A DNA stretch of 64,000 nucleotides from Fragum whitleyi (lineage: Eukaryota > Mollusca > Bivalvia > Cardiida > Cardiidae), in assembly GCA_948146395.1 (NCBI GenBank), contig OX411543.1, positions 63,190,534 to 63,254,533 on the forward strand, written 5' to 3'. The stretch's first letter is position 1. Every line of letters starts with the position of its first letter. The translations under genes were made by a program, and so were the position numbers. Shown in pieces: positions 11,131 to 22,436 of the stretch. A model generated the notes under the pieces. The model saw nothing but the letters and a program-made list of their open reading frames with translations, had not been told where the DNA came from and did not search any database.

Positions 11131-12245
11131 CATTTTCAGTATTTATAGAATGCATTTCAAAAAAATTGTAACATGATTATTGTTTTTCGTTTTGTTTCAT
11201 AGAAATAATATAAGATTTGTTTAATGGGAATTTCCAAATATTGGTATTGTAGAATTGATTTGCATAATTGTTTTCGAGGTACTTATGGTACTTTGATTCG
11301 ACCTTGGTCTTTCTAAACTTTCCCGTGGACGCAGTTGACACACGTGGCAAACCGACATGCGTGAACAGTTTACACGGGACAGGTATGTAATGATAATGAT
11401 TATAATGATAATGATAATAATAATAGTAACAATGATAATAATAGTAATAGTAATTAAGGATTGAAAATGATATCATAACTGATGATGATTATAATAAAAG
11501 GTAACATGGAAACTACTTTTTTTTAACTATCAGGTCTTCTGGAACATTTATTTTATCATGAAAATATTAACCTTGTAACCTTGGGTACTTTTAAAATATA
11601 GTTACGCGCAAATACCCTGAAGAAAATTTGCTAGATATCTACAATATAACCTCTTTCGCCCATAGACTTATAATTGCAATCGAATAAAATAAAGAATTCT
11701 GATTGGTTTAAATCGCATCACGTGGGGAAATCCATTGCACTTTTTTTCTGTATAAAATGCAATAGGTCTTTCGGGAAACCCCCGAACTTCGATCTACAAG
11801 TCCTGTGTTGTAGGACTCGAACAACCCTCGTTCCCGATCCAAATCGCAACATTGGTATTTGATCTATTAGAAATTAAGATATTTTCGAAAAGAAATTACG
11901 ATTACAAACATGCAGTTCTGATTCTGAACCGACGTTTACAAACATCGAGTCGACGAAGACCGTCAAGCAACCCTCTGAGACCGACCACGCTGTTTTCGTT
12001 TAAAATTACAGACTTACTTGGCAGAAATAAGTTTTTGGTCAAAAGTACCCCTACGAATTTCAAAATTGCCGTTTATTTGTTTGTCATTTGTTTTATTTCA
12101 TACCATTCAACTTCGATAGCGAGATAAAGAATATACGATCTAAAAATAGATTGTGTAATCTATACGCGCATAAAGTAGACTTGAAGCTTTAATGTTAAAC
12201 CGAGTATTTTACAAGTTCATTCGATTTAGAGGATTGCAATTATAA
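11131..12245. other. Unassigned; imperfect AT trinucleotide tract
   Basis: 11390-11458 is an imperfect TAATGA/TAATAA tract. CTTATAATTGCAATCG (~11667) is inverted at ~12233 (GATTGCAATTATAAG), just outside the palindrome at 12246-12408, and may mark the end of a larger element containing it. Frames of 62 and 91 codons at 11674-12127 have no known motif. Confidence 0.4.
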
Positions 12246-12408
12246 GGGTCGAGTGTCTTTTTCCCAGCGTTCATTCGAGTATAAAGTGAAATTGCCTTAG
12301 CACATGGCTTAAACATAACGCCCTACGGGCGTTATTTGCCATGTGCTAAGGCAATCTCACTTTATACTCCAATGAACGCAGTGAAAAAGACACTCATCCT
12401 TATGATAA
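12246..12408. mobile_element. Family P palindrome (foldback)
   Basis: Arms of ~70 bp: GAGTGTCTTTTTCCCAGCG, GTATAAAGTGAAATTGCC and TTAGCACATGGC face GCCATGTGCTAAGGC, AATCTCACTTTATACTCC and GTGAAAAAGACACTC. The apex is AACGCCCTACGGGCGTT, itself a perfect small hairpin. Single copy here and non-coding. Confidence 0.8.
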
Positions 12409-12459
12409 CGGCCACATTAACCTGGTGATTAAGACGAAAAGGTTCGCGAATCGGTAAAT

Positions 12460-12540
12460 ATATATGGAGCCCCGCTTTGCACGTGAACTCACATGCGAAA
12501 CAGGGTACCAGTTTTGAATGTTTGTAAATGTGCTTGCATT
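12460..12540. repeat. Family F-like fragment
   Basis: GCCCCGCTTTGCACGTGAAC, then CATGCGAAACAGGGTACCAG matches the central part of family F (ACCCCGCTTTGCACGTGCAC, ATGCGTGCAAAGCGGGGTA). Outer arms are not recognisable. Confidence 0.5.
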
Positions 12541-13031
12541 TCGATCATACGGCTGGTTCATATTAATGTTTGAGTAATATTTTTTTCTTCGGATTTAGTT
12601 TTTATAGATGTAGCATTTTCACAAATCACATATTTCATATGCCTATTTAAAAATTGATTCCGCTATCATATAAAAAACACCCCTTTTCATTTGACAGAAT
12701 GGTTATGATAAAAAAGGGTTAGGATGTATTTCTACTCTATTAAATGCATTTCGTAATTTAATCTGCCATAATGAGTGACAGACTATCAGTTAAATTGACT
12801 AGAATTATTTTAATGTAATATCAAGGTTAATCGAAAAGTTCAGGCTATGCTTCTTCAATCCAGAACAAGCGTTCAAATCAAATTTTTAGATAATTCTAGA
12901 CCAAAAATCAACTGGCCTTGTAATTTCCCCAGAAATAGAATTCAGCATGAAACTTAAGAATAAATGCTTATATTAGCTTGATGCTTCGATGTTCGTTTAA
13001 AGTACTTTTCCTGCAATAATACGTTCATTTA
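12541..13031. other. Unassigned
   Basis: AT-rich, with no shared repeat or gene seen. Confidence 0.4.
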
Positions 13032-13425
13032 TAAAATGACCCATGTCGCGGGAGTGAAATAACCCCGTTGAATATTTTTGATATTACACGGGTGTTATTA
13101 CACTAGTGGAATAACTATGCAAATGAGCCCAGAGCGAATAGCAACGCTATCTTGTAACCGCGAAAATGACGTCATAATGTATATATTGTGACGTCAGTTT
13201 TAAACGGCTTTATATGTTTCGCGAAAAAGTGAAATGTTGAATTTCAAGAATTTTGACGATTTTCTCCCAAAAAAGAGTGGTCATATTATACAATAGAATG
13301 TAAAATTTGTGCTCATAAAATACAGAATTTATTAAACTCGTCACCTAAAACAGATAAAAACTCGACACAGCCTCGTTTTTATCTGTTTATAGTTGACTCG
13401 TTTAATGAATTCAGTATTCAATGAC
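13032..13425 (-). mobile_element. Family D hairpin element, copy 1
   Basis: About 390 bp, matching 27031-27421 along its length. The head on the right is a palindrome with arms of ~38 bp (AATTTATTAAACTCGTCACC and CAGATAAAAACTCG facing CTCGTTTTTATCTG and GACTCGTTTAATGAATT). The apex on the minus strand is CGAGGCTGTGTCGAG, the same 15-mer as in families B and C. Second hairpins include TGACGTCA pairs at ~13168-13196 and ACACGGGTGTTATTACACTA near the left end. Called minus so that the head comes first, as in B and C. Confidence 0.75.
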
Positions 13426-14754
13426 CAGTCCATCATTTCTGGTATACAACCGCTTGTCACTGCATCTTTGCAACTCTTATATTTAGTATCTGGGAAAAAA
13501 TTGTTGACAAAGATGAAATTGCTTGTAACAAGCTATTTATTTCTTTTTCCAAAAGATTTCTTCCCTTTCCAAGGATTATTCTACAAATATCGACTCACTT
13601 TGATTAGTTTGTCGGCAGCCTTTTTGTAATTGGACTTGTCTGTTATACAGAAAGATGGCGAATGATGTGCAACAAATACAACTATAGAGCCATATTTTTT
13701 TTTTTTTAAAAAATGAAAATAAATAAAAAAAAAGCACCGATCTTTTTTACAAAATCAAATCCTGACAAAAAAGTATTTTCTTACTAACAGTTTATGCAAT
13801 GCCATTCAGAAGTAATTTGCTCTCGTTGCACTGCACAAATATTTTAGAATTTCGACACCTTGTGCGCTCTCGTCTATCAATCATGTGTCACAAGTTTGAT
13901 ACACATCTCTTTGATTGGGGCGTAAAACGTGCTAAACTGATTGATGAATGAAAATAAATGAGATGCAGTTGTTTTGGAATTTCAACTTTTGCTACAGAGG
14001 TACAAATTTGAGTGAGTGATCAAAAGTCGATTTTGTCTATATTGGTATAAACGAAATTGGCACATGATCACTCTTTGTGTATCTTTATCTATCGGAACTT
14101 TTAATTTACGAACAGTAAGCTACATTCTTTGTTTATTAGTTTCAATCATATCGCGAAAACAGGAGCACCTACAAATCAACCACCCTACATTGCAAGTGAC
14201 GTCACTTTTTGTTTACTTTTCAAAGGCAAGGTTGAGTTAAATAAAATTGTTATGCAAAACATTTAAAACAACTATCGTAGTTAACGCAGTCGGTAACACA
14301 CCCTAGTCCGGCTAAGTAGCGTGCTTCAGAGGTTCGAATCGGATATATATATTTTCGTTTTCATAAATTCAAAAACTGATGAATTGTATTTGCATTAGCA
14401 ATATCTATTTTTTACGAAAAGATTTAAAAAAAATCGTTTTCATTTTTGTGATATCTATTAATACATGTGTATGAGTTGAAAACAGAATAATATGGAAATA
14501 CTGACAGATCGGTAAAGAGAAGGAAAAATATCATAAAATGAAAAGTTTTCTTATACATGTAAAGAATAAACGAGTCAGTTATTAAGTATCATCGAGTGGC
14601 AGAGACGTAAGTCCGAACATATTATCTACCTGAGCTATTTTGCCATTTATAAAATTCTAGTGTTTTTACTATTTATCAAACCTTATATATTTCACGTAGC
14701 AATTAAATAATAAACAAAGCATGACGTCACTTGCAATGTTGGTCGGACGAACTG
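13426..14754. other. Unassigned; weak tRNA-like segment
   Basis: At 14281-14340 TAACGCAGTCGGTAACAC and CAGAGGTTCGAATCGG resemble tRNA boxes A and B, but I cannot fold a full cloverleaf; it could be a tRNA relic or SINE head. Frames of 74-78 codons at 13393-13629 and 14016-14240 carry no known motif. A T/A-rich tract lies at 13689-13732. Confidence 0.35.
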
Positions 14755-14945
14755 TAACAAATGTTTACTGGTATTTCCCGCACCGATACTACCATAACAT
14801 CCTTTCCTTATCCCCAACCGTTTACGATTATCAGCTCATTGATGGGGCACATTTTGTTGCAAGGAATGAGTGCCGCAGTCGTGGATCGAATACGGGACCT
14901 CATAAAGCAGCCTGATGCTCTACCAACGTTGCTATGCCGGCGGCT
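14755..14945 (-). mobile_element. tRNA-derived SINE (AAAC-tail family), 3'-truncated
   Basis: On the minus strand the head has AACGTTGGTAGAGCATCAGG (box A) and TATTCGATCC (box B). The body has GATAATCGTAAAC, GGAAAGGATGTTATGGTAGT and GGAAATACCAGTAAAC, collinear with the plus-strand copy at 40444-40740. The AAAC tail is missing. It directly abuts the TTAA element at 14950. Confidence 0.7.
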
Positions 14946-14949
14946 GATA

Positions 14950-15115
14950 TTAAGGTAGTGGAACCATAATATTTCCGCAATAATTCTGAACACATGAACT
15001 TTCACAATGTTGACCGAGGTTTCCTAATGAAAGTCATTAGGAAACCTCGGTGAACAATGTTAAAGTTCATTACTTCCGAAACGGGGCGGAACTATTATGG
15101 ATCCACTTCCTTGAA
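14950..15115. mobile_element. Family E TTAA palindrome, copy 1
   Basis: TTAAGGTAGTGGAACCATAA at the left faces TTATGGATCCACTTCCTTGA at the right. The inner arms ACCGAGGTTTCCTAATGA / TCATTAGGAAACCTCGGT form a near-perfect hairpin. The right TTAA has decayed. A 165-bp copy with intact TTAA at both ends is at 50402-50566. TTAA flanks suggest piggyBac-type mobilisation (inference). Confidence 0.8.
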
Positions 15116-15566
15116 TTAAAAGAATATGTTGCTGATGTTTTCTTAATAGTAGGAAATGTTCAAAATGGTCTTGCTTTCTGTTCTTTATCTTTTAACTGAG
15201 CGCCTTTATGTATGCCACAGTCCACTTCCAGCCCGATTCCACTTCATTATTTCTGGAGATAGCATATTTATTATTGAAATTTGAGCGACTTTAGACCAAC
15301 ATCCAATTAGTCAACCTATAACTCATCATGTGACATGTACAAATATGGACTTTAAGGCCATACTTCTGGAATAGTAATTGTATGATCGACAAGAATAGGT
15401 TCCATATTCATTTTAAATTTACTCCTAATTTAAGAGGGACTAATTGTACGTTTAACAGAGATTCGAACCAGAAAAACTAAAAACATCTCGATACATGTAC
15501 ATGTGCAATAGTCCTTTACTCTTCCCAATCAAAAAGAGACAGACAAAACTTGTGCATGAATCGTAA
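15116..15566. other. Unassigned
   Basis: No gene or shared repeat seen. Confidence 0.4.
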
Positions 15567-16122
15567 TACAGCTAGTTACATCGTGAAATTGACATTCATC
15601 TCAATCAAAACCAATCTAAATCGCTCACTCAACGCTCCATTTATTCATTCATTCATTCATTCATTCATTCATTCATTCATTCATTCATTCATTCATTCAT
15701 TCATTCATTGATTCATTCATTCATTCATACATTCATTCATTCATTCATTCATTCATTCATTCGTTCCAAACACTCACTCAAACCATTTAAAAACGCTCCT
15801 AACTCAATGAAAAACATATAGCAACAACTTCGTTCAAAATAAAAATTGCTTGGATAAAATCGGGATTTCACTGAATTAATTGAAATTGTAAGCGTCTGAT
15901 TAGATCTTGAAAAAATAGGAAGCTATTTATAGATCCTATCTGCACATTTTTGTAAGAAAGGTAATTAATATCGACCATTTTGTTCATCTTGAACAAAATC
16001 TGCGTTGATGGATTACCTCCCATTAAATTCGCTCAAAACTCGCCCCACAAACTAATTCAATGTCATTCCAAAATCATTCCAAAATCATTCATATTGTCCA
16101 TTTTACGATGCTTTTAACTGTA
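15567..16122 (-). mobile_element. Family A MITE, copy 3 (subfamily II) with expanded (ATTC)n
   Basis: Complete ends: TACAGCTAGTTACATCGTG at the left and ACGATGCTTTTAACTGTA at the right. Subfamily II is shown by AGCTATTTATAG and AATTGAAATTGTAAGCGTC. The total length of 556 bp is ~115 bp above the family norm; the excess is the ATTC expansion at 15646-15764, exactly where other copies have two or three ATTC units. Confidence 0.85.
15646..15764. repeat. (ATTC)n microsatellite inside a MITE
   Basis: About 29 near-perfect ATTC units with two or three point interruptions (for example TTGATTC, ATACATTC). Confidence 0.95.
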
Positions 16123-16248
16123 CAGGTTTTAGTTAGAACAAATGCGATATACATCTACATGTATTTGTTGAATACGGACCTATTTGAGCAACCAGTAAAT
16201 GTCATTTTATACTTGAATTCAGTCCAAGAAAACCATTTGTTTAGATAT

Positions 16249-16435
16249 ATGACCCGTCACGCGAATAGGGACCGCCTGGGAACTCCGTAAAATATATAAT
16301 TACAAAAAAATGGTTCCAGGACAGGTCAACCTGAGTTCGTATTTCAAAAGTTCTGTCACAGGAAGGTAGATTGAACATATTAGGTTTTGAAAAGAAGCAT
16401 AATGCGAAAACAATGTTCGACCCTTGTTAGTCTGT
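16249..16435 (-). mobile_element. Family G element, truncated
   Basis: Begins ATGACCCGTCACGCGAATAG and continues collinearly with other G copies (GACCGCCTGGGAACTCCGTA, GTCACAGGAAGGTAGATTGA). It stops at the first arm of the central hairpin (GTTCGACCCTTGTTAGTCTG). The second arm and right end are missing. Confidence 0.65.
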
Positions 16436-16949
16436 GTGGTTAATCTAGCAATTGACATGGAATTAATATTTGATTAAAAGGTTAAAAATCTGAATAAGTC
16501 TAAGAAAAGTAAGTTTTATTAATCTGGTCGTTGTACTGGAATACAAGACCTTTAAGCTTAACCCTTTCCTGTTTTACAAAATTTTAGACCTGTCCAAATT
16601 CATAGGTTTTGTAAATCATATTTTAAGTGGATTTAAATTGAAAAATAACCATTCAACAGGGTAGAAAATAGTGATGAAAAAGCAGAAATGGCATGTCAGA
16701 AGCAATTTCTTCTTTTTTCACAATGTTTTCTCAATCAAAAAATTACAGGCACGTAAAAAGCAGGTATTAAACAGCAATGGGTTCAATACAGAACTGACTC
16801 AATATGGGCTCGAGCTTAGTTGATTATCGATTGGTAAATGCTAAAGCCAACTTCATTGACCGTATAATTCAAACTCAGTCTGAATTTGTTAATCTCACCG
16901 TGTTAGGGGCTGTCATGATATAGAGATTCTCCTTATTTCTAACCCACCA
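16436..16949. other. Unassigned between two G copies
   Basis: No gene or repeat recognised. Confidence 0.35.
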
Positions 16950-17745
16950 TACAAAAATGACCGTCTATAGGAACTCCGTAAAATATAAATGAGGTTTGTT
17001 CCCAAGCTCAACGAGAGGTCACATTTAAAAAAAAGGACAAGGTTCACAAACATAAGAAATTGGCCCAGATAAAGCAGTATTTTCACATTCTAATGAACAT
17101 ACTTAAACCTATTTTTTGTATTTACCTATACACAGTCGTTTAATTATATACAGAATATTTTCCAAAACCACACAGCTTCCATAAAATAAGCTAATAAAAT
17201 AGCCTACATCCACAGAAATACCTTATTTTTTCCAAAAATAGTTGTTTAAAGTAAAAAAAAAGCCCCTCTCACCACACCTCCACATTTTTATCATGAACTA
17301 TCTATGACTCCTAGGGTTTTAGTGAAATATTGTGGAGTCGCAATATTGGCTTCAAATTTATTTAGCTGCATGAATTTCAAAATTTGTTTTTCAACAAACA
17401 AAATTTTACAGTTTGAGGACTTCTTATAAAGGCATTTTTTCAAGAAGTGGCGAAGTAAGTGTACTACAAGATCATTTGAGAGAAGATAAGGGTAACCTAT
17501 AAAAATCGGATTCATTGAGATCATTAGAAACAAGGAAAAGGCGATTGAACAGGGCTAAAATCTACAGTTTGTGAACCTTGTCCTTTGTACTGAAAGAAAT
17601 AATGACAATTCTAGATTCAGAAAATCAGCTTAGTGCGAAAAGTCTCGATTGCAGCCAGCCTGTGCAGTCCGCACAGGCTAACTAGGATCGCCACTTTACG
17701 CACTTCTAAGATAACACCTTTTTGGGTAACACTCAAATGAGGCTG
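16950..17745 (-). mobile_element. Family G element interrupted by a TIR element
   Basis: The left part (TAGGAACTCCGTAAAATATA, CAACGAGAGGTCACATTT) and the right part (AATTCTAGATTCAGAAAATC, the hairpin CAGCCTGTGCAGTCCGCACAGG, then CACTTTACGCACTT) are contiguous in other G copies such as 43637-43894. Here they are separated by 17032-17586. The ends are decayed. Confidence 0.7.
17032..17586. mobile_element. Family Q TIR element nested in family G
   Basis: About 555 bp bounded by the inverted repeat AAAGGACAAGGTTCACAAAC (17032-17051) and GTTTGTGAACCTTGTCCTTT (17567-17586), a perfect 20-bp match, followed on both sides by looser similarity (GAAATTGGCCC versus GGGCTAAAATC). No coding capacity: the 80-codon minus frame at 17291-17533 has no motif. 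No clear target duplication, because the left flank is an A-run. Confidence 0.7.
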
Positions 17746-18657
17746 TATTGGCAGAGAAGAGATTATCCTAGGATGACTTTAACGACAGCTGTAATCCAAC
17801 ATTGACATCAAAGCAGAGACAATATAAAGCCCTTTCGATTGATTCACCTTTCATGAGCGTAATATTTTTTTCTCACATCGTTCTCATTACAAAGTGCTCA
17901 AGTGAGGTACATGTATTTAAATTAATATTTGATCACTCACTCGAACTTGTGCATCTATACTTACATAGAAAATGACATGAAAATTATTGCGTAAGTAATA
18001 GTCTACATAATGCATATTCACCCGTTTCAAGTCAAACAATTTCAAAAAGTCAATTATGCCACACAAAACAAAGATGAACTATGTGTTACATTAAAAATGA
18101 CAGGAGATAACGGTTTCTCGAACCTCACTCTTTCTTGCGGAACTATACACGTCTTATGCTTTTTAAAACAATCAGCATTCTTATATAAATTCAAAGTGGT
18201 TCTACGTCATTCGAAGCAATCTTCCGATTTGTCAAGACTTAAAAGTATAGATACTCATAATGAAAGGAACAATGCATATCATAAAACTAAACCCTAAATA
18301 GCGTTATCTGTTCAGTTTATTTGTAAGTAAGCTAGAATTTTTATGCTCTGTTAAATCATTTTCTAGAAGAACGCACAATGACGTAAATAGATCTAATTAT
18401 ACGGTAGGCAGGGTCAATAACATCGGATATTGACCAAAAACTTGATATGGAAAAGCATATTGGATTACAGCTGTACAGTTGTAGGAATTGTTTCATTCTT
18501 AATATGTATATGATAGTTTAAAACAAGACTTCGTGATAGTTTAGAACAAAACTTCATTTTGGACTTATTTTAACAATGTCCGATTTTATTTTTGAATCAT
18601 TTCTTTTCGCCTTCATTTATGGTTTGTATTTGTTTTACAAGGTCGTCAAGAATCTGC
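17746..18657. other. Unassigned
   Basis: The 95-codon frame at 18010-18297 is not recognisable. No shared repeat seen. Confidence 0.4.
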
Positions 18658-18785
18658 CGGGCGTTCAGGATCACAAAACAGTGCAAAGAGTTAGCCAATT
18701 TTCCCCTGCTTTGCACGTGCATCTGCGTGCAAAGCGGGGAATAAATGGCTAACTGTTCGCACCGTTTTGTGATCCTGAACGCAGG
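18658..18785. mobile_element. Family F palindrome, copy 1
   Basis: A ~128-bp palindrome: GCGTTCAGGATCACAAAACA...TGTTCGCACCGTTTTGTGAT with inner arms CCCTGCTTTGCACGTGCA / TGCGTGCAAAGCGGGG. Similar copies are at 21795-21921 and 24959-25087. Confidence 0.8.
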
Positions 18786-19196
18786 TCTGGTCTAAGATTC
18801 ATATTCACTGCATTATAAAAAATATCAAAGCAAATTAAAAGAGAAGAAGAAAGTACAAAACTTTTAGGCGACTGCAAAGAAATTATCAATATTTAAAATA
18901 GTCTTACACCGTATTCAGACTTCATTGTCAATGCATTAATCCTTATATCAATGCATGATGACCGATAGAATGCTGGATGTCCAAGTACGAATAATAACCA
19001 AAGGAAAATGACTAAAACAACCAAGCTAGGTAGAGTTACGGTTATTGTGCACGGCACTTCGTAATAGTACGTAACTGCCAAGTTTCAAGTCAATCGGGCA
19101 TAAGGTTAGAGACTTAGCCTCTGGACAAAGAAGTGAACACCAAAGGCCGGACGCCACGGGGAATCCAATAATACGAGTCCCGTCTTACGATGGGCG
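18786..19196. other. Unassigned
   Basis: No gene or repeat recognised. Confidence 0.35.
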
Positions 19197-19654
19197 CACA
19201 GTTAAGAGCATTTTGAAATTGACAAGGTGAATGATTTAGGAATGATTAAGGAATGAAATTGATTGAGTGTGTGGATCGAGTTTTGAGTGAATTTGATGGG
19301 AAGTAATCCCATATCACAAATTTTGTTTATGATGAACAAAATTGGCGAAATGATTACCTTCCTTTTATAAAATATACATACAGGTTCCATAAATAGCTTC
19401 CCATTCCTTGTAGAACCTATTAGACGCTTACAATTTGAATTATGTCAGTGAACTCGCGATTTTTCTCTATCCAAATATATTTTGAATGACATCGTAGATT
19501 TTATATTTTTGCAATGAATTTGAGCGTTTTTGAATGGTATGAGTGAGTGTTTGGACTGAATGAACGGAGCGCTGATTGAGCGATTGAGAGATCGCCGATT
19601 GAGAGAATGGTTTTGAATGAGATGAATGTCAATTTCACGATGTAACTAACTGTA
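19197..19654 (+). mobile_element. Family A MITE, copy 4 (subfamily II)
   Basis: Left end ACAGTTAAGAGCATTTTG, right end CACGATGTAACTAACTGTA, 458 bp. Subfamily II middle: TTCCATAAATAGCTTCCC and GACGCTTACAATTTGAATT. The central hairpin ACAAATTTTGTTTATG / AACAAAATTGGCGA is recognisable but decayed. Confidence 0.8.
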
Positions 19655-19802
19655 TAACAATAATTGGTAGTCCCCATCGACTGACAACTCAATTAGAACT
19701 GTCTGTGTACACTTACCATCGCTGTTTGGCGAGAAATTGGGTTCAAAAGTCAACAACAAACAATTTGTGAGGTTAAGGATAATATTCTGCGTTATTATTC
19801 AA

Positions 19803-19976
19803 CTGGCAGGGCGTGGCTTTACCATGACGTAATTTGGCCAGTTTATTTTTCAATATTTTGGGTTCTTTCAAAAGTAGGCCCGACTATTTATAGATGTAAG
19901 TAGTTGTAAATAAAAGAAGCTGATTTACCTTAACCTTAAGTGCAACGGCTCGTTACTTGTGCGCCGCCCTGTCAGG
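19803..19976 (+). mobile_element. Family O element, copy 1
   Basis: A 174-bp element with ends CTGGCAGGGCGTGGCTTTAC and GCGCCGCCCTGTCAG, an imperfect inverted pair. It matches 43168-43509 in the opposite direction (CATGACGTAATTTGGCCAG, TGATTTACCTTAACCTTAAG, GGCTCGTTACTTGTG). Confidence 0.7.
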
Positions 19977-21158
19977 ACGTTAATCATGGATTATACCAGA
20001 TACGTAGAAACTATAAAGACATAACAAGTACAAAGGATAACACTTTGTCGTGCAAAATTGATCAGTAGGAGGAGTCTTCGATGAAACTAAATATTTAATA
20101 GTTACCCTCCGGTCCCACTGACCCCGACTTGATCCAAATTTCAATTTTTTGAAAATGGCATGAAATCGGCGTGCATCGGGAGAGTCGTAATGCTTCCTGA
20201 ATGAAATCGATATCAAAACTATATCAGGACAAAATTTGCAACATGCACACATATATTTTTCCTGATTCTAAAATCGCGCGAAATCGGTGTGACTCGGTTT
20301 ACGTCGTCCTTGTTCGTAGTAGGAATGTTGTCGCTATTCAGCTTTATTCGGGACCAGAATCGACGTGCCTGCTACGACAGAAAGGCGCCCGCCCCCTTCA
20401 ACAAACATGCCTTCCATATCGAGCTCTTCAATTCAACCGTGGTTACCTTTCCATTACCTGAAAATCCGACAGGGGCAACTAAAACATTCAATCTTAAATA
20501 GGGCATTTTTTCTGTTGACTTCGCCATTTGTCACTCTAGAATCAATGTAATAGCAGGGTTATTGTTGTTGTTCTATTTCTTTAATACTATAAAAATAAGA
20601 ATTATGTACCCAGTATTCGAAATCGGGACACAATCTTGGAAAAAAATGGAACTTGTATTTAATCCGCATCCATCGGCGCATGTCGCACTAAATCTTTATT
20701 GAACGTAGTACTTCGTAGTAAAAAATCGGGAGAGTCGGTCTACGTTATATCATTTCGTAGTTAATCGCTTCCACAACTCGAATTACCTCGGAATAAAAAC
20801 GTGACAGATCGTAGTACATCGGATCGCATCTTTGTTAATTCGTAGTCAGTCGGGCACTTATCGCCGTCGACTTAATATCCGCCATATCCAAGGGTGATCG
20901 GAGAAAAACGGTTAAGATTAGTAGTAGAAACCCTATGTCAAGGCACAACGAGTATTTTGGAAATTTGTGTCCATGGCACCGGGGGTTATCTAAGAGTTGA
21001 TCAAAAAAGAAAATATGGTAAAAATGATTTTTTGAAGTCAGATAAATTCGAGATCGTAATAATTAAAACCATTGTATTCAATACTAGTCAAATGCTTTCT
21101 GTACTAAATATATCGGAGAAAAGGGGGAAATGTTATGTTTTGTCATTGAGATTTTTTC
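19977..21158. other. Unassigned, locally less AT-rich
   Basis: Base composition is more balanced at ~20080-20900, and several overlapping frames of 60-90 codons are open, but none has a recognisable domain. CGGGAGAGTCG occurs twice (~20178 and ~20728). No splice-bounded exon can be supported. Confidence 0.35.
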
Positions 21159-21345
21159 GCCGGTGTCCGTGGTCTAGAGGTAGAGCGTCGGTCTCTTGGT
21201 CCAAAGGTCCTGAGTTCGATTCCCGGGAGCGGCTATCGATCTTGGTTCTTTCATTGGCCCACACATTCGGCGCGAGTACTGCTGATTTTTCCAGGAAGCA
21301 GAATCGAGAGGGATTAATCTAAGTTGTAAGAACTTGTTTCCCAAT
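21159..21345 (+). mobile_element. tRNA-derived SINE or tRNA relic
   Basis: 21159-21233 has box A-like TGGTCTAGAGGTAGAGCG and box B GAGTTCGATTCCC. GCCG at the start pairs with CGGC at the end, but the acceptor stem is otherwise incomplete, so a working tRNA is unlikely. A ~110-bp unrelated body follows, ending near the A-rich GATGTAAAATAAAT. The 142-codon frame running through it (20894-21322) is not a gene. Confidence 0.55.
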
Positions 21346-21794
21346 CGATGTAAAATAAATAGGTTTAAACTATTTTCTATATTTTGAATTTGAATATTTA
21401 GCTACTATGCTGTATTTTGCTTAGATTAAGAGTAAAACTTAATACATACGCTTTAAAAGTTAACCGAGAGCCAGGTCAATTGAGGACTAGTCATTGAATA
21501 ATGAATGGATCTACTGATCCAAAAGTATTATTTCTATTTTTTTTATTCTAGTGTTTAAGACCTTTCAGTACACAACAAAATGTGTCATATATCGCAGAGG
21601 AAGCTGAATGTCTTGCTCGATGCTTTAAACTGCTCATTCCGAAAGAAATATCGTTTGGCTGTAAAATTTACCATAATGCATTCAATTCGTTATTCTAAAT
21701 TATCTGTTCCTCTCAGAACTGTTCTGTTCTGCTACATATGTCACAAAGTGGCGCCTTAATCAGACTTTTAATGCGCTTTAGAGACAATAACAAG

Positions 21795-21921
21795 CCTTGC
21801 GTTAAGGATGCCCAAATGGTGAAAACTGTTTTCTAATTTACCTGCTTTGCACGCAAGTGCACGTGCGAAGCGGGGTATAATTGGCAAACAGTTTGCACCC
21901 ATGTGTAATCCTGAAAGCAGG
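21795..21921. mobile_element. Family F palindrome, copy 2
   Basis: CCTTGCGTTAAGGATGCCC faces TGTGTAATCCTGAAAGCAGG. The inner arms CCTGCTTTGCACGCAAGTGC / GCACGTGCGAAGCGGGGTAT are preserved. More decayed than copies 1 and 3. Confidence 0.7.
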
Positions 21922-22007
21922 ACTGGCCCAATTTTCCATGTCAGAGAGAGAAGCGCTTGCTCCGTGCCGAGCTTGTTAATTATTTCCGATCTTTTGTTGA
22001 ATTCTTT

Positions 22008-22215
22008 TTGGCATGTTATAATTTGATGGCAAAACGCAGTAAAACACTGCATCTTGTTATCAAATCATAATATGCCAAACTTATCCTATCGTTGATTTTA
22101 TTTTTCGTAACGTCATCCTCTGAAATGTTAGTGACGTCACATAAATCCTCATGCGATATCACGCGCTTTCATGTCTGTTCCCTCATTATTCCCGAGGACT
22201 ATTTCGAAGAATCGC
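22008..22215 (-). repeat. Family N repeat, copy 1
   Basis: Its reverse complement is collinear with 31905-32113: GGGAATAATGAGGGAAC, CATGAAAGCGCGTGATATCG, TTATGTGACGTCAC, GAGGATGACGTTACG and TTTGATAACAAGATGCAGTG. About 205 bp, non-coding, of unknown type. Confidence 0.7.
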
Positions 22216-22436
22216 TCAAGGTTCCTGAGTGCCTCACCAATCTATCGCCATCACTTTCAATCGGGAGTGCGATTATTTGACGTCGCAAACATTACTGAAG
22301 ATGACATTGCGAAAAACAAAACCAACGTAAGGTTAAAACTGGACATTTAATGATTTGTTTTACTTCGTTTTGCCATCCAATTATTAAATACCCAAACGAT
22401 TTTCATAGATAATCGGAATATATTAAATGAATCTGT

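Noticed and set aside
20894..21322. 142-codon open frame
   Set aside because: The longest in the window, but it reads through a tRNA-like SINE head and has no recognisable domain.
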